Both the position numbers and the translations under genes were made by a program. The notes below the pieces were generated by a model. That model was not told where the DNA came from, did no database searches, and was given only the letters and a program-made list of their open reading frames with translations. A DNA stretch of 11,998 bases from an uncultured bacterium (GTDB lineage Bacteria; Planctomycetota; Phycisphaerae; Phycisphaerales; SM1A02), in NCBI GenBank assembly GCA_903918555.1, contig CAIXEV010000130.1:1-11998 (forward strand). Direction: 5' to 3'. Positions 6,249 through 11,998 of this stretch are shown piece after piece. How positions within the stretch are numbered: position 1 is the stretch's first letter; the number at the start of each line of letters is the position of its first letter.

Positions 6249-6908
6249 ATGCAGTCCCTCGCCAACCGCCTCAACCTGAACGCACTGATGCAGGCCACCG
6301 CCATCGCGCTCGTCGCGACCGCGGGCGCCCAAGCCGCGATCGTCGGCACGAGCGGACCGGTCGTCCAGATCGCGCCGCCGCCTTCCGCCGTCACCTTCGC
6401 GCTGCCCGGTCCGAACGCGTTCTGCTGGAACGAGCAGACGAATGTCACCGTGCCCGCGAGTGGAATCGCGGTGAACCTCCTCGGAAGCGGTTTCTGGACC
6501 GGTCCGACGCCCAACAACGCGACCGCCTTCGGAGGCGCGGTCGATTCGCATATGATCCACTTCGAGGTGAGCCCGGCCGCGCAGTCGGTGACGGGAAGCG
6601 TCACCTTCAACAGCGCGATCAGGGCGGTGATCTACGACAACGCGCTGCTGGCCGCGTCGGACTCGCTGCTCGGCTCGGCGACGGTGTGGGAGCCGACTGG
6701 GTTCATTCGCAGCCCCAACTCGGCGCTCTTCCAGAACTCGATCCAGGTCGTCGGAAACCAGATCAACTTCACCATGTGGGTCTCGACGCCGAACCTCCAG
6801 AACCGGATCTGCGAGTTCCGAGTCCTCACCGATGCGGCGATTCCTGCGCCGGGCGCGATGGCGCTGCTCGGGTTCGCCGGCGCGCTTGCTGGCCGCCGCC
6901 GCCGCTGA
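6249..6908 (+). CDS. Exported protein with PEP-CTERM-like (PAPGA) sorting signal
   Basis: The 219-aa protein has an N-terminal signal peptide (about 1-30, cleavage near AGAQAA). Its Ala/Thr/Asn-rich mature region has beta-strand character (VDSHMIHFEV, SVTGSVTFNSAIRAVIYD, QINFTMWV), like the jelly-roll domains of many PEP-CTERM proteins. The C-terminal signal at about 196-219 is PAPGAMALLGFAGALAG followed by RRRR: motif, single hydrophobic helix, basic tail, the three-part layout recognised by exosortase/archaeosortase-type enzymes. The motif is PAP rather than PEP, a form common in Phycisphaerae. The ligand or structural role is unknown. I chose ATG 6249 because it begins the signal peptide and has GGAG eight bases upstream; an ATG at 6153 would put 32 polar residues in front. 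The next gene has the same architecture. Confidence 0.85.
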   Translation: MQSLANRLNLNALMQATAIALVATAGAQAAIVGTSGPVVQIAPPPSAVTFALPGPNAFCWNEQTNVTVPASGIAVNLLGSGFWTGPTPNNATAFGGAVDSHMIHFEVSPAAQSVTGSVTFNSAIRAVIYDNALLAASDSLLGSATVWEPTGFIRSPNSALFQNSIQVVGNQINFTMWVSTPNLQNRICEFRVLTDAAIPAPGAMALLGFAGALAGRRRR

Positions 6909-7144
6909 GCGCGGGCGACGAGAGCCCTCGAGTTCGAGACTTGCGGGCGGTGCGGTCTGCGCGGGTTGCATGACCAGCGCGGGCTGCGCCGCCTGCGCGA
7001 CTTGGGCGAGCGAGGACGACTGCGCGGGCTGCCGAGGCGCAAGCTGGTCGCCGAGTCTGCGCTTCCCTTGCCGACGGCCGCGCCTGAAGTAGGTTCAGGG
7101 CGCGCCCGCCTGGAGTTGAGTCCTGCGGCGCGTCGAGGCACCGC
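6909..7144 (+). other. Intergenic region with short repeats and one hairpin; no gene seen
   Basis: I find no credible coding sequence here. The segment holds three copies of GCGCGGGYTGC (6959-6969, 6977-6987, 7022-7032) and a hairpin CTGAA-gtagg-TTCAG (7084-7098) whose stem extends outward through GCGC on both sides with one bulged C. The hairpin could serve the upstream message as a processing or termination structure, but no T-run follows. Confidence 0.35.
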
Positions 7145-7882
7145 ATGAACCGAAGACGAGGGAAATTGACAGCGTCCGCCGCGGCATCCGCCGTGGCTGT
7201 GTCGTTCCTCCCTGCCGCGCCGTCGGCGCACGGCGCGATCGCGGCGACGCTCGTCGGTCGCGTCGAGGGCCGCGCGGAGAGCTGCGCCTACAACCCGGCG
7301 CTCGGCTGGGACTCGAGCGCAACCGCCAGTCCGCTGGCGCTGTCCGCGTTCCAGAACGAATTCGAGGACTCGACCGGCAGCGCGTTCCGCAGTTGGGCGC
7401 TGGAGCTCGGCCCAACCGTCGATGGCGGTGCGGTCTACATCTTCGACCCCGTGAGTCTCTCGGGGAGTTCGGTCGATGGCGCGCGTGCGCTCGTGCTTCG
7501 CGACCTGTTCGCGCGCTGGATCAATCCGGCCACGGGGCGGGTGGCGGGCGGGACCGATGGGCGTGCGGCCACCGCGGCGGCGTTTCAACTCGCCGTCTGG
7601 GAGGTCGCCCACGAGAACTTCGGGACGAACGATGCCGCAGCGCTGGTCGCGCGCATGTCGCTGGCGACGGGGGCGTTCCGCTCCTCGGCTTCGGCCGAGA
7701 CGGTGGCGCGGTACGGCGCGATCACCGCGACGCTTGGCCAAGGCGGGTTTCGCGCGCACGATCTGGAGCTGCTGTCCAATCCGGTCGCCCAGGACCAGAT
7801 CCGCGTGGTGCCGACCCCCGCTGCGGGCGTCGTGCTGCTCGGTGCGGCGCTGAGGGCGTGCCACAGCCGCCGCCGTCGCTGA
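7145..7882 (+). CDS. Exported thioester-domain-like protein with PEP-CTERM-type C-terminus
   Basis: The 245-aa protein has a basic N-terminus (MNRRRGK), a signal peptide cleaved near SAHGA (about 26-31), and a C-terminal sorting-type segment PTPAAGVVLLGAALRACHS followed by RRRR (223-245). The middle resembles the thioester-domain (TED) layout frequent in PEP-CTERM proteins: FRSWALELG (81-89) aligns with the usual F-x-T-F-C-[VL]-E strand, then a Y-x-[FY] strand (AVYIF), then AAAFQLAVWEVAHEN (144-158), with Gln148 in the position that forms the Cys-Gln thioester. The expected Cys is Ala85, so a thioester could not form there; Cys47 earlier in the chain is not in the usual context. ATG 7145 begins the signal peptide; the upstream GAGG is weak. 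TED-like architecture is inference from motif spacing; export and C-terminal anchoring are well supported. Confidence 0.82.
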   Translation: MNRRRGKLTASAAASAVAVSFLPAAPSAHGAIAATLVGRVEGRAESCAYNPALGWDSSATASPLALSAFQNEFEDSTGSAFRSWALELGPTVDGGAVYIFDPVSLSGSSVDGARALVLRDLFARWINPATGRVAGGTDGRAATAAAFQLAVWEVAHENFGTNDAAALVARMSLATGAFRSSASAETVARYGAITATLGQGGFRAHDLELLSNPVAQDQIRVVPTPAAGVVLLGAALRACHSRRRR

Positions 7883-8024
7883 CCCGGCGTTCGTTCCGAC
7901 CGAAGTCGTGGGTTGGGATGTGCGGTCGACGAGGCGGCCCTCGAGCGCGTACCCTTTCGATTCGCAAGCGAGCGCCGCGCCACCGACCGATTCGGCTGCG
8001 CTCGATCCCCAGGCCACAGTCACG

Positions 8025-9146
8025 ATGTCCGTCGATCTCTCGCCACCGAACCTGCCCGACTACCCGACCTCGCGACCGGTCGCGCAGATCGCGCGCGAGT
8101 GGGTCATCGACCCGCGGATCCCGGGGACCGTGAAGGGCTTTGATGCGCCTTTCTTCCAGGCTGGCCTGGCGGGCTACTCCGATGGCGCGATGCGCCTCGT
8201 CGCGCGTCGCCACGGCGCTCCGTTCTGCGTCACCGAGGCGCTGCTCGACCGCACGCTCATCAACGGCGGCAAGGGTCGGCGCAAGGAGGATCCCGATCTG
8301 CTCGCGACCGAGTGCGGGATGGGCGAGATCGAGGACAACATCGCGGCCGGGCTCGACGATCACCCGATCGCAGGTCAGGTGATGGGCACGACGCCCGATG
8401 AGATGGCGCGCGCCGCCGAGATTCTCGTCGGCATGAACTACGACGTGATCGATGTGAACCTCGCGTGCCCGGTCAAGAAGATCAAGAAGGCGAACCGCGG
8501 CGGGCACTTCCTTGCGTATCCGGGCGACGCGGTCGAGATCCTGCGTGCCGTGCGCGCGGTGGTGCCGCGCGGGATCCCGTGCACGGTCAAGCTGCGGCGC
8601 GCGTACGACGACACGCCCGAGATGGCGGAGCGGTTCGAGCAGATCTTCGCCGCGACCTACGAGCTCGGCTACGCATGGGCGGTCGTCCACTGCCGCACGG
8701 TGCAGCAGAAGTACCTCGGCCCGGGGAAGTGGGAGTTCCTGCGCGACCTCGTGCGGCGCTACCCCGACCGCGTGATCTTCGGCTCGGGCGACATCTGGAC
8801 CGTCGACGACATCTTCCGCATGCACGACTACGCGGGCGTGCACGGCGTGTCGGTCGCGCGCGGCTGCATCGGAAACCCATGGATCTTCACGCAGGCGCGC
8901 GCGCTGATGCGCGGCGAACCCGCGCGCGAGCCGACGCTCGCCGAGCAGCGTGCGGCGCTCGAGTCGCACTTCGAGCTCGCGATGCAGCTCCACGGCGAGG
9001 CCGCCGGCGGCCGGCGCATGCGCAAGTTCGGCATCAAGTTCGCGGCGCACCATCCGCAGGCGATGGAGGTGAAGAGCGCCTTCATCGACTGCGAGACCGT
9101 GGCCGATTGGCGCACGACGCTCGAGCGCTGGTATCCGCGCCCCTGA
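8025..9146 (+). CDS. tRNA-dihydrouridine synthase (Dus family)
   Basis: Dus enzymes are FMN-dependent TIM-barrel proteins that reduce uridines in the tRNA D-loop to dihydrouridine. In this 373-aa product the barrel starts with QAGLAGYSDGAMRLVARRHGA and TEALL (45-73). It continues with VNLACPVKK (144-152, Cys148 being the catalytic proton donor), TVKLRR (187-192, Lys189 in the FMN/substrate site), VHCRTVQQKYLG (221-232), GSGDI and GVSVARGCIGNPWIF near the phosphate-binding end. The C-terminal helical domain has MRKFGIKFAAHH. Two things are unusual: about 40 residues precede the barrel, and the conserved HGRT reads HCRT. DusA/B/C subtype is not resolved, although the layout is DusB-like. I chose ATG 8025. 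Starting at 7908 would add 39 unlike residues. A TACCCT at about 7954 could be its promoter. It converges on the FG-GAP gene with only 30 bp between stops. Confidence 0.94.
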   Translation: MSVDLSPPNLPDYPTSRPVAQIAREWVIDPRIPGTVKGFDAPFFQAGLAGYSDGAMRLVARRHGAPFCVTEALLDRTLINGGKGRRKEDPDLLATECGMGEIEDNIAAGLDDHPIAGQVMGTTPDEMARAAEILVGMNYDVIDVNLACPVKKIKKANRGGHFLAYPGDAVEILRAVRAVVPRGIPCTVKLRRAYDDTPEMAERFEQIFAATYELGYAWAVVHCRTVQQKYLGPGKWEFLRDLVRRYPDRVIFGSGDIWTVDDIFRMHDYAGVHGVSVARGCIGNPWIFTQARALMRGEPAREPTLAEQRAALESHFELAMQLHGEAAGGRRMRKFGIKFAAHHPQAMEVKSAFIDCETVADWRTTLERWYPRP

Positions 9147-9176
9147 CGCGCGCGTCGGTGCATCCGGTCGATCCCT

Positions 9177-10838
9177 TCACGGCGGCGCGGCGTGCGGCGG
9201 CGCGAGCGCGACGCCTTCGATCGCACGCGGAACGACGAAGATCGCGGCGCCTCGGCTTGGCTCGACCGACTCCTCCTCGACGAAGCGATGGCCGGCGATG
9301 GCGAGGCCGATGGCATCGGTCGGCTCATCCGGACGCGTAGGCGCCGGTGCGTGGACCGCGCCGATCGCGCAGCTTGCGCCGAAGAGCCCGGATGGAAGCG
9401 GTTTTGGCGGGTTGAGCGCGCCGGTGAAGCGCGCGCCGCCGAGCGTGTAGGTCCACGCCGCGCCGGCGTCGTCGAGCGTGCCGTCGGGCGCGCTGCGCTT
9501 GAGGAGATCGGTGCTTGGTGCGCCGATCACCAGCACGCCGTCGCGCAACGCGAGCGATTGTCCGAAGCCGTAGGTCTGGACGCCCGACGGCGGATCGATC
9601 CGCTTCGGCATGGCCTCCGCCAGCGCGAGGTCGAAGAGATACACGCAGCCGGTCGGCAGCAGGCCCGAGGCCTGGTCGCGTGCGCGTGGCGCGCCGACGG
9701 CGAGCACGCCGTCGTCAAGATCGATCGAGAGGCCAAACCACGCGGCAGGCTCGGGGCTCGGCGCCGTCAGCACGCGCTCGAGCCGGTAGCGCTCGCTTCC
9801 GGTCGCCGCGACGGCGGTGCGGCGATAGATGTAGACGGCGCCCGCCGCGTGCACCGGCTCGCGCGATCCGGCCGTCGCGACATCGTCGCCGGGACTCGCG
9901 ATGGCGAGGAGATCGCCCTCGATCGCAACGGCGCTTCCGAACCACATGCTGAGCCGCGGAGCCGGGGGCGTGATCGTGGCGACCTCGGTCCAGCGCGCGC
10001 CCGTGCCTGCATCGCGCGAATCCGTGAAGCGCCGGAAGACATGCACGCGACCGGCATCGAACGCGCCCACGGCGTCATGGCGCGGCGCGCCGACCACGAG
10101 CCGCGCGGAGCCGCCCTGGTCAAACGCGATTGCAGCGCCAAACGATGCCGCCGGCTCGGGCGTGCGGGCCGACAGCCGTGCCGCGAGGCGCCACGATGCG
10201 CCGTCCACTGCGCGCTCGAACACCTCGACGGCGCCGGCCATGTCGCTGGCCATGTCGCTGGCCATGTCGCTGGTCATGTCGCTGGTCATGTCGCTGGCCA
10301 TGTCGCCCCTCATGTCGCCACCCTCGCCCGCGCCGGCGTTCGCGCGATCCGCGCCGACGGCAACCAGATCCGCTCCACCCGCGTCGGCGCAGCGCCGCTT
10401 GGCCGCAAGACTCGCGCCGAAGTGGTCGCCAGCCGTCGGCGCATGCGAGAACAGCGTGCGATCGGGATGCACTTCAAGCGTGCCTCGCGCGTTCAGCGAG
10501 AGCCGCATGATCATCACGCGCCCCGGATCGAGCGCGTCATCGCCATCGGTCGGCGCGGAGATCGCGAGAAGATCCCCATCCGCCGCGACGACCTCGCCGA
10601 GCCGCCGCGTCACGGGCAGTTCGGGCGCAACGACATGCACCGCGTCGATCGCTGGCGGCGGCGTGAGCGCGTGCGACGCATGCGCCGCCAACTGGGCCGC
10701 CGCGAGCACGAGGATGCAGCACGCCGCCGCGAACAGCCGCGCGCGACGCCTCGCGACATCGCATGGACCAATGGATCGCCTTCGCCCGCCGCAACGCTGC
10801 GCTGCGGGCGCACCTTCGCCTCCCGGTTGTCCGGACAT
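9177..10838 (-). CDS. Exported FG-GAP beta-propeller protein with Asp-Met repeat insertion
   Basis: The 553-aa protein begins with a long basic N-region (RRRARLF) and a hydrophobic signal segment (about 35-57, AAACCILVLAAAQLAAHASHA). About seven FG-GAP-type repeats follow, each reading roughly [HSWG]FGxSxAxxxGxLAxGAPxxD...aGxVyvf. They centre on residues about 80, 140, 233, 300, 368, 425 and 486, with GAP, ISAP or ASP turns at 94-96, 250-252, 314-316, 382-384 and 439-441. Seven repeats are what an integrin-alpha-like propeller needs. It probably sits outside the cytoplasm and binds a protein or glycan ligand, but the ligand is unknown. The second blade contains a seven-fold DM[AT]S-type repeat (175-202) encoded by a 12-bp minisatellite. 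The ATG at 10838 is supported by GGAAGAG five bases upstream. It is divergent from the dienelactone hydrolase. Confidence 0.85.
   Translation of the reverse strand: MSGQPGGEGAPAAQRCGGRRRSIGPCDVARRRARLFAAACCILVLAAAQLAAHASHALTPPPAIDAVHVVAPELPVTRRLGEVVAADGDLLAISAPTDGDDALDPGRVMIMRLSLNARGTLEVHPDRTLFSHAPTAGDHFGASLAAKRRCADAGGADLVAVGADRANAGAGEGGDMRGDMASDMTSDMTSDMASDMASDMAGAVEVFERAVDGASWRLAARLSARTPEPAASFGAAIAFDQGGSARLVVGAPRHDAVGAFDAGRVHVFRRFTDSRDAGTGARWTEVATITPPAPRLSMWFGSAVAIEGDLLAIASPGDDVATAGSREPVHAAGAVYIYRRTAVAATGSERYRLERVLTAPSPEPAAWFGLSIDLDDGVLAVGAPRARDQASGLLPTGCVYLFDLALAEAMPKRIDPPSGVQTYGFGQSLALRDGVLVIGAPSTDLLKRSAPDGTLDDAGAAWTYTLGGARFTGALNPPKPLPSGLFGASCAIGAVHAPAPTRPDEPTDAIGLAIAGHRFVEEESVEPSRGAAIFVVPRAIEGVALAPPHAAPP
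10237..10320 (-). repeat. 12-bp in-frame tandem repeat (7 units)
   Basis: Seven consecutive 12-bp units occur, on the plus strand GCCATGTCGCTG three times, GTCATGTCGCTG twice, then GCCATGTCGCCC and CTCATGTCGCCA. Divergence is concentrated in the last two units and at the second base. On the coding (minus) strand each unit gives four residues: DMRG, DMAS, DMTS, DMTS, DMAS, DMAS, DMAG. The unit is a multiple of three, so gain or loss of copies keeps the reading frame of the FG-GAP protein. Confidence 0.95.
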
Positions 10839-10911
10839 CGATCTCTTCCGCCTTTCCGTCGGTTGATCCGACGCGCCGACGCTATCACGCGCGGAGCGGG
10901 GGTCGCGAAAG

Positions 10912-10928
10912 TCCGTAGTTTTTACGGA
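10912..10928. promoter_or_regulatory. Inverted repeat TCCGTA-n5-TACGGA in a divergent promoter region
   Basis: Perfect 6-bp arms flank a GTTTT centre, in an unusually AT-rich stretch (10910-10940) between the divergent FG-GAP and dienelactone hydrolase genes. It is 74 bp from the first start and 82 bp from the second. It could be an operator for a dimeric regulator or an RNA hairpin in the leader of the FG-GAP gene. No known operator is recognised. Confidence 0.35.
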
Positions 10929-10997
10929 GAGAATTTTCGCGCTTCGGCGCAGGCGATCGCCGGGTGCAAGTCGCCTCGCATGCGCAGGCGCGTTTGC

Positions 10998-11003
10998 TAG
11001 ACT
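10998..11003 (+). promoter_or_regulatory. Candidate extended -10 (TGC-TAGACT) of the dienelactone hydrolase gene
   Basis: TAGACT is preceded by TGC, matching the TGn extended -10 form. It lies six bases before the ATG at 11010, and no Shine-Dalgarno fits between them. Transcription would start at or beside the ATG, giving a leaderless message. Confidence 0.45.
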
Positions 11004-11009
11004 CGCCGC

Positions 11010-11740
11010 ATGAACTCGACCAACACGCACGGCGGAACCTTCGCCTACTTCGACGGACAGCAGGAACTCGAGGGATATCTCGCGCGGCCGGCGTCCGCGG
11101 GCGCGCGCACGCCGGTCGTGCTCGTCGCGCATGCGTGGGCGGTCAGGACGACTTCGCGCGCGCGAAGGCCGACATGCTCGCGTCGCTCGGCTACATCGGC
11201 TTCGCGATCGATGTCTACGGCAAGGGGCGCCGTGGCAACTCGCCCGAGGAGAACTCGAAGCTGATGACGCCGTGGTTCGAGAACCGCGGCGCGCTGCGCA
11301 CGCGCTTGCTCAGCGCGGTCGATGCCGCGTCGAAACTCGACGGCTCCGACGCGTCGCGCCTCGCGGTCGTCGGCTTCTGCTTCGGCGGCCTCTGCGCGTT
11401 CGACCTTGCGCGCGCGAACGCGCGCGGCGTGAAGGCCGCGATCGGTTTCCACGCGCTCTTCGGAGCGCCGAACCTCGGCGCGCAGCCGCCGATCGCCGCA
11501 AAGGTGCTCGCGCTCCACGGCTACGACGACCCGATGGCGACGCCCGAGCAGATGGTCGGCTTCGCGAAGGAGATGACCCTCGCGCAGGCCGACTGGCAGG
11601 TCGTCGCCTACGGCGGCACGGGCCATGCGTTCACGAATCCGCACGCGCATGACCGCGCGAGCGGCATGTTCTACCGCGAGGTCATCGCCGACCGCGCGTT
11701 CGCGGCGATGCGCGGGCTTCTCGCGGAATCGCTCGCGTAA
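11010..11740 (+). pseudogene. Dienelactone hydrolase family protein, frameshifted (one base missing near 11141)
   Basis: The N-terminal part (MNSTNTHGGTFAYFDGQQEL through VVLVAHAWA) is read from ATG 11010, and the rest (GQDDFARAKADMLASLGY onward) in another frame to the TAA at 11738-11740. The junction is GGGCGGTCAGG at 11137-11147; one extra G in the GG at 11141-11142 would restore TGG GCG GGT CAG GAC and a continuous 243-aa protein. That protein is a typical dienelactone hydrolase fold: nucleophile Cys in GFCFGG, catalytic Asp in LHGYDDPMAT, catalytic His in GTGHAFTN. All are intact and the downstream codons show no decay, so this is either a sequencing or assembly error or a very recent mutation. 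The site is not a slippery heptamer, so programmed shifting is unlikely. The substrate is unknown; the family hydrolyses cyclic esters and related compounds in the cytoplasm. Confidence 0.85.
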
Positions 11741-11765
11741 GTCGCGGGGACGCCGGTCGCGCGCA

Positions 11766-11795
11766 GGGAATTTCCCGCAAGTTCCCCGCGAGGGG
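11766..11795 (+). other. Two small stem-loops downstream of the hydrolase gene
   Basis: GGGAA-t-TTCCC (11766-11776) is a perfect short palindrome. CCCC-GCGA-GGGG (11784-11795) is a four-pair stem with a GNRA tetraloop. They lie 26-55 bp after the hydrolase stop and before the PSCyt1 gene. There is no T-run, so a terminator role is only possible; they could also lie just upstream of the next promoter as an operator. Confidence 0.3.
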
Positions 11796-11818
11796 TTCCG
11801 TCCAACGGCTCCTCGCGT

Positions 11819-11824
11819 GATACT
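11819..11824 (+). promoter_or_regulatory. Candidate -10 box (GATACT) of the PSCyt1 gene, leaderless
   Basis: GATACT differs from TATACT at the first base and lies six bases before the ATG at 11831. TTCCGT at 11796-11801 is a weak -35 candidate at 17-bp spacing. The six bases between are GAGGAC; they contain a Shine-Dalgarno-like GAGGA, but with only one base before ATG, too close to function normally. Confidence 0.35.
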
Positions 11825-11830
11825 GAGGAC

Positions 11831-11998
11831 ATGCGGCTCCGCACCCCGATCCTGGACCTCGCCGTCGTGGCGGCGGCGCTCGCCGCGACCGCTGCGACGC
11901 AGGCCAGCGAGGGATCCAAGCGTGCCGTCGACTTCGACCGCGAGGTGCGGCCGATCCTCGCCGCGAAGTGCTTCACTTGCCACGGGCCCGACGCCGAG
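11831..11998 (+). CDS. Planctomycete cytochrome c (PSCyt1) protein, N-terminal part (cut by window edge)
   Basis: Fifty-six residues are visible. Residues 1-26 are a signal peptide (basic MRLR, Ala-rich core, likely cleavage after TQAS). Next comes the PSCyt1 signature VDFDREVRPILAAKCFTCHGPDAE, with the heme c motif Cys47-x-x-Cys50-His51. In planctomycetes this domain usually opens very large exported proteins that continue with PSD1 and PSCyt2 (DUF1549/DUF1553) domains, often paired with DUF1501 proteins, and are thought to act in extracytoplasmic redox or polysaccharide handling. Whether those domains follow here is outside the window. The start is set by the signal peptide and by the candidate -10 box six bases upstream. 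This gene is the strongest single taxonomic marker in the window. Confidence 0.9.
   Translation, partial: MRLRTPILDLAVVAAALAATAATQASEGSKRAVDFDREVRPILAAKCFTCHGPDAE

Noticed and set aside
6832..7092. Cys-rich short open frame after the PAPGA protein (AGCMTSAGCAACAT region)
   Set aside because: The cysteines arise from three GCGCGGGYTGC repeats; no ribosome-binding site, no clear start and no family resemblance.
8465..9340. Plus-strand open frame inside the dus gene
   Set aside because: It is a frame-shifted copy of dus codons with no recognisable motif; the dus frame carries all catalytic residues.
10237..10320. CRISPR-like array
   Set aside because: Units are 12 bp, contiguous without spacers, and lie in frame inside a protein-coding gene.
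9192..11000. A 602-codon plus-strand open frame opposite the FG-GAP gene
   Set aside because: Composition is an Arg/Ala/Gly antisense artefact; the minus-strand reading has a signal peptide, a Shine-Dalgarno and regular FG-GAP repeats.
11131..11150. Programmed frameshift in the dienelactone hydrolase
   Set aside because: TGGGCGGTC is not a slippery heptamer and no stimulatory structure or Shine-Dalgarno-like element is evident; a one-base deletion or error is simpler.

Overview
The window is a GC-rich bacterial chromosomal segment, most likely from a planctomycete of the Phycisphaerae type. Three things point there. A secreted protein at the right edge carries the planctomycete cytochrome c (PSCyt1) heme motif CFTCH. 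Two exported proteins end in a PAPGA/PTPAAG-type variant of the PEP-CTERM sorting signal with an RRRR tail. PdxJ, DapA, PhoU and a UAP-type nucleotidyltransferase sit in a gene-dense block with strong G/C preference at third codon positions. I see no rRNA, tRNA, CRISPR array or complete insertion sequence.

Layout. 1-1286 is a less uniform left flank: the 5' part of an exported alpha/beta hydrolase (minus strand), a 167-bp full-length palindromic element that looks like a MITE in the divergent intergenic space (367-533), and an unrecognised two-TM membrane protein. 1283-3420 is a minus-strand pair, phoU followed by a UDPGP/UAP-family uridylyltransferase. The latter's stop codon overlaps that of the convergent membrane protein inside a CTAG. 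3479-5761 is a plus-strand metabolic run: pdxJ (vitamin B6), dapA (lysine/diaminopimelate) and a NUDIX hydrolase joined to dapA by a GTGA overlap. 5762-5865 is a strongly structured spacer. 5866-7882 holds a 76-aa membrane protein and two PEP-CTERM-like exported proteins. 8025-9146 is a tRNA-dihydrouridine synthase. 9177-10838 (minus) is an exported FG-GAP beta-propeller protein containing an in-frame 12-bp minisatellite. 11010-11740 is a dienelactone hydrolase broken by what looks like one missing G. 11831-11998 is the 5' end of a PSCyt1 cytochrome protein.

The cytoplasmic genes supply core metabolism: nucleotide sugars, phosphate control, B6, lysine/peptidoglycan precursors and tRNA modification. 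The exported genes (hydrolase, two sorting-signal proteins, FG-GAP propeller, PSCyt1 protein) fit the large planctomycete extracellular repertoire. No single new multi-gene system stands out. The most notable observations are the palindromic MITE-like element, recurrent TAnACT-like -10 hexamers 6-9 nt before start codons (suggesting leaderless mRNAs), the Asp-Met repeat insertion in the propeller, and a thioester-domain-like protein whose expected Cys is Ala.
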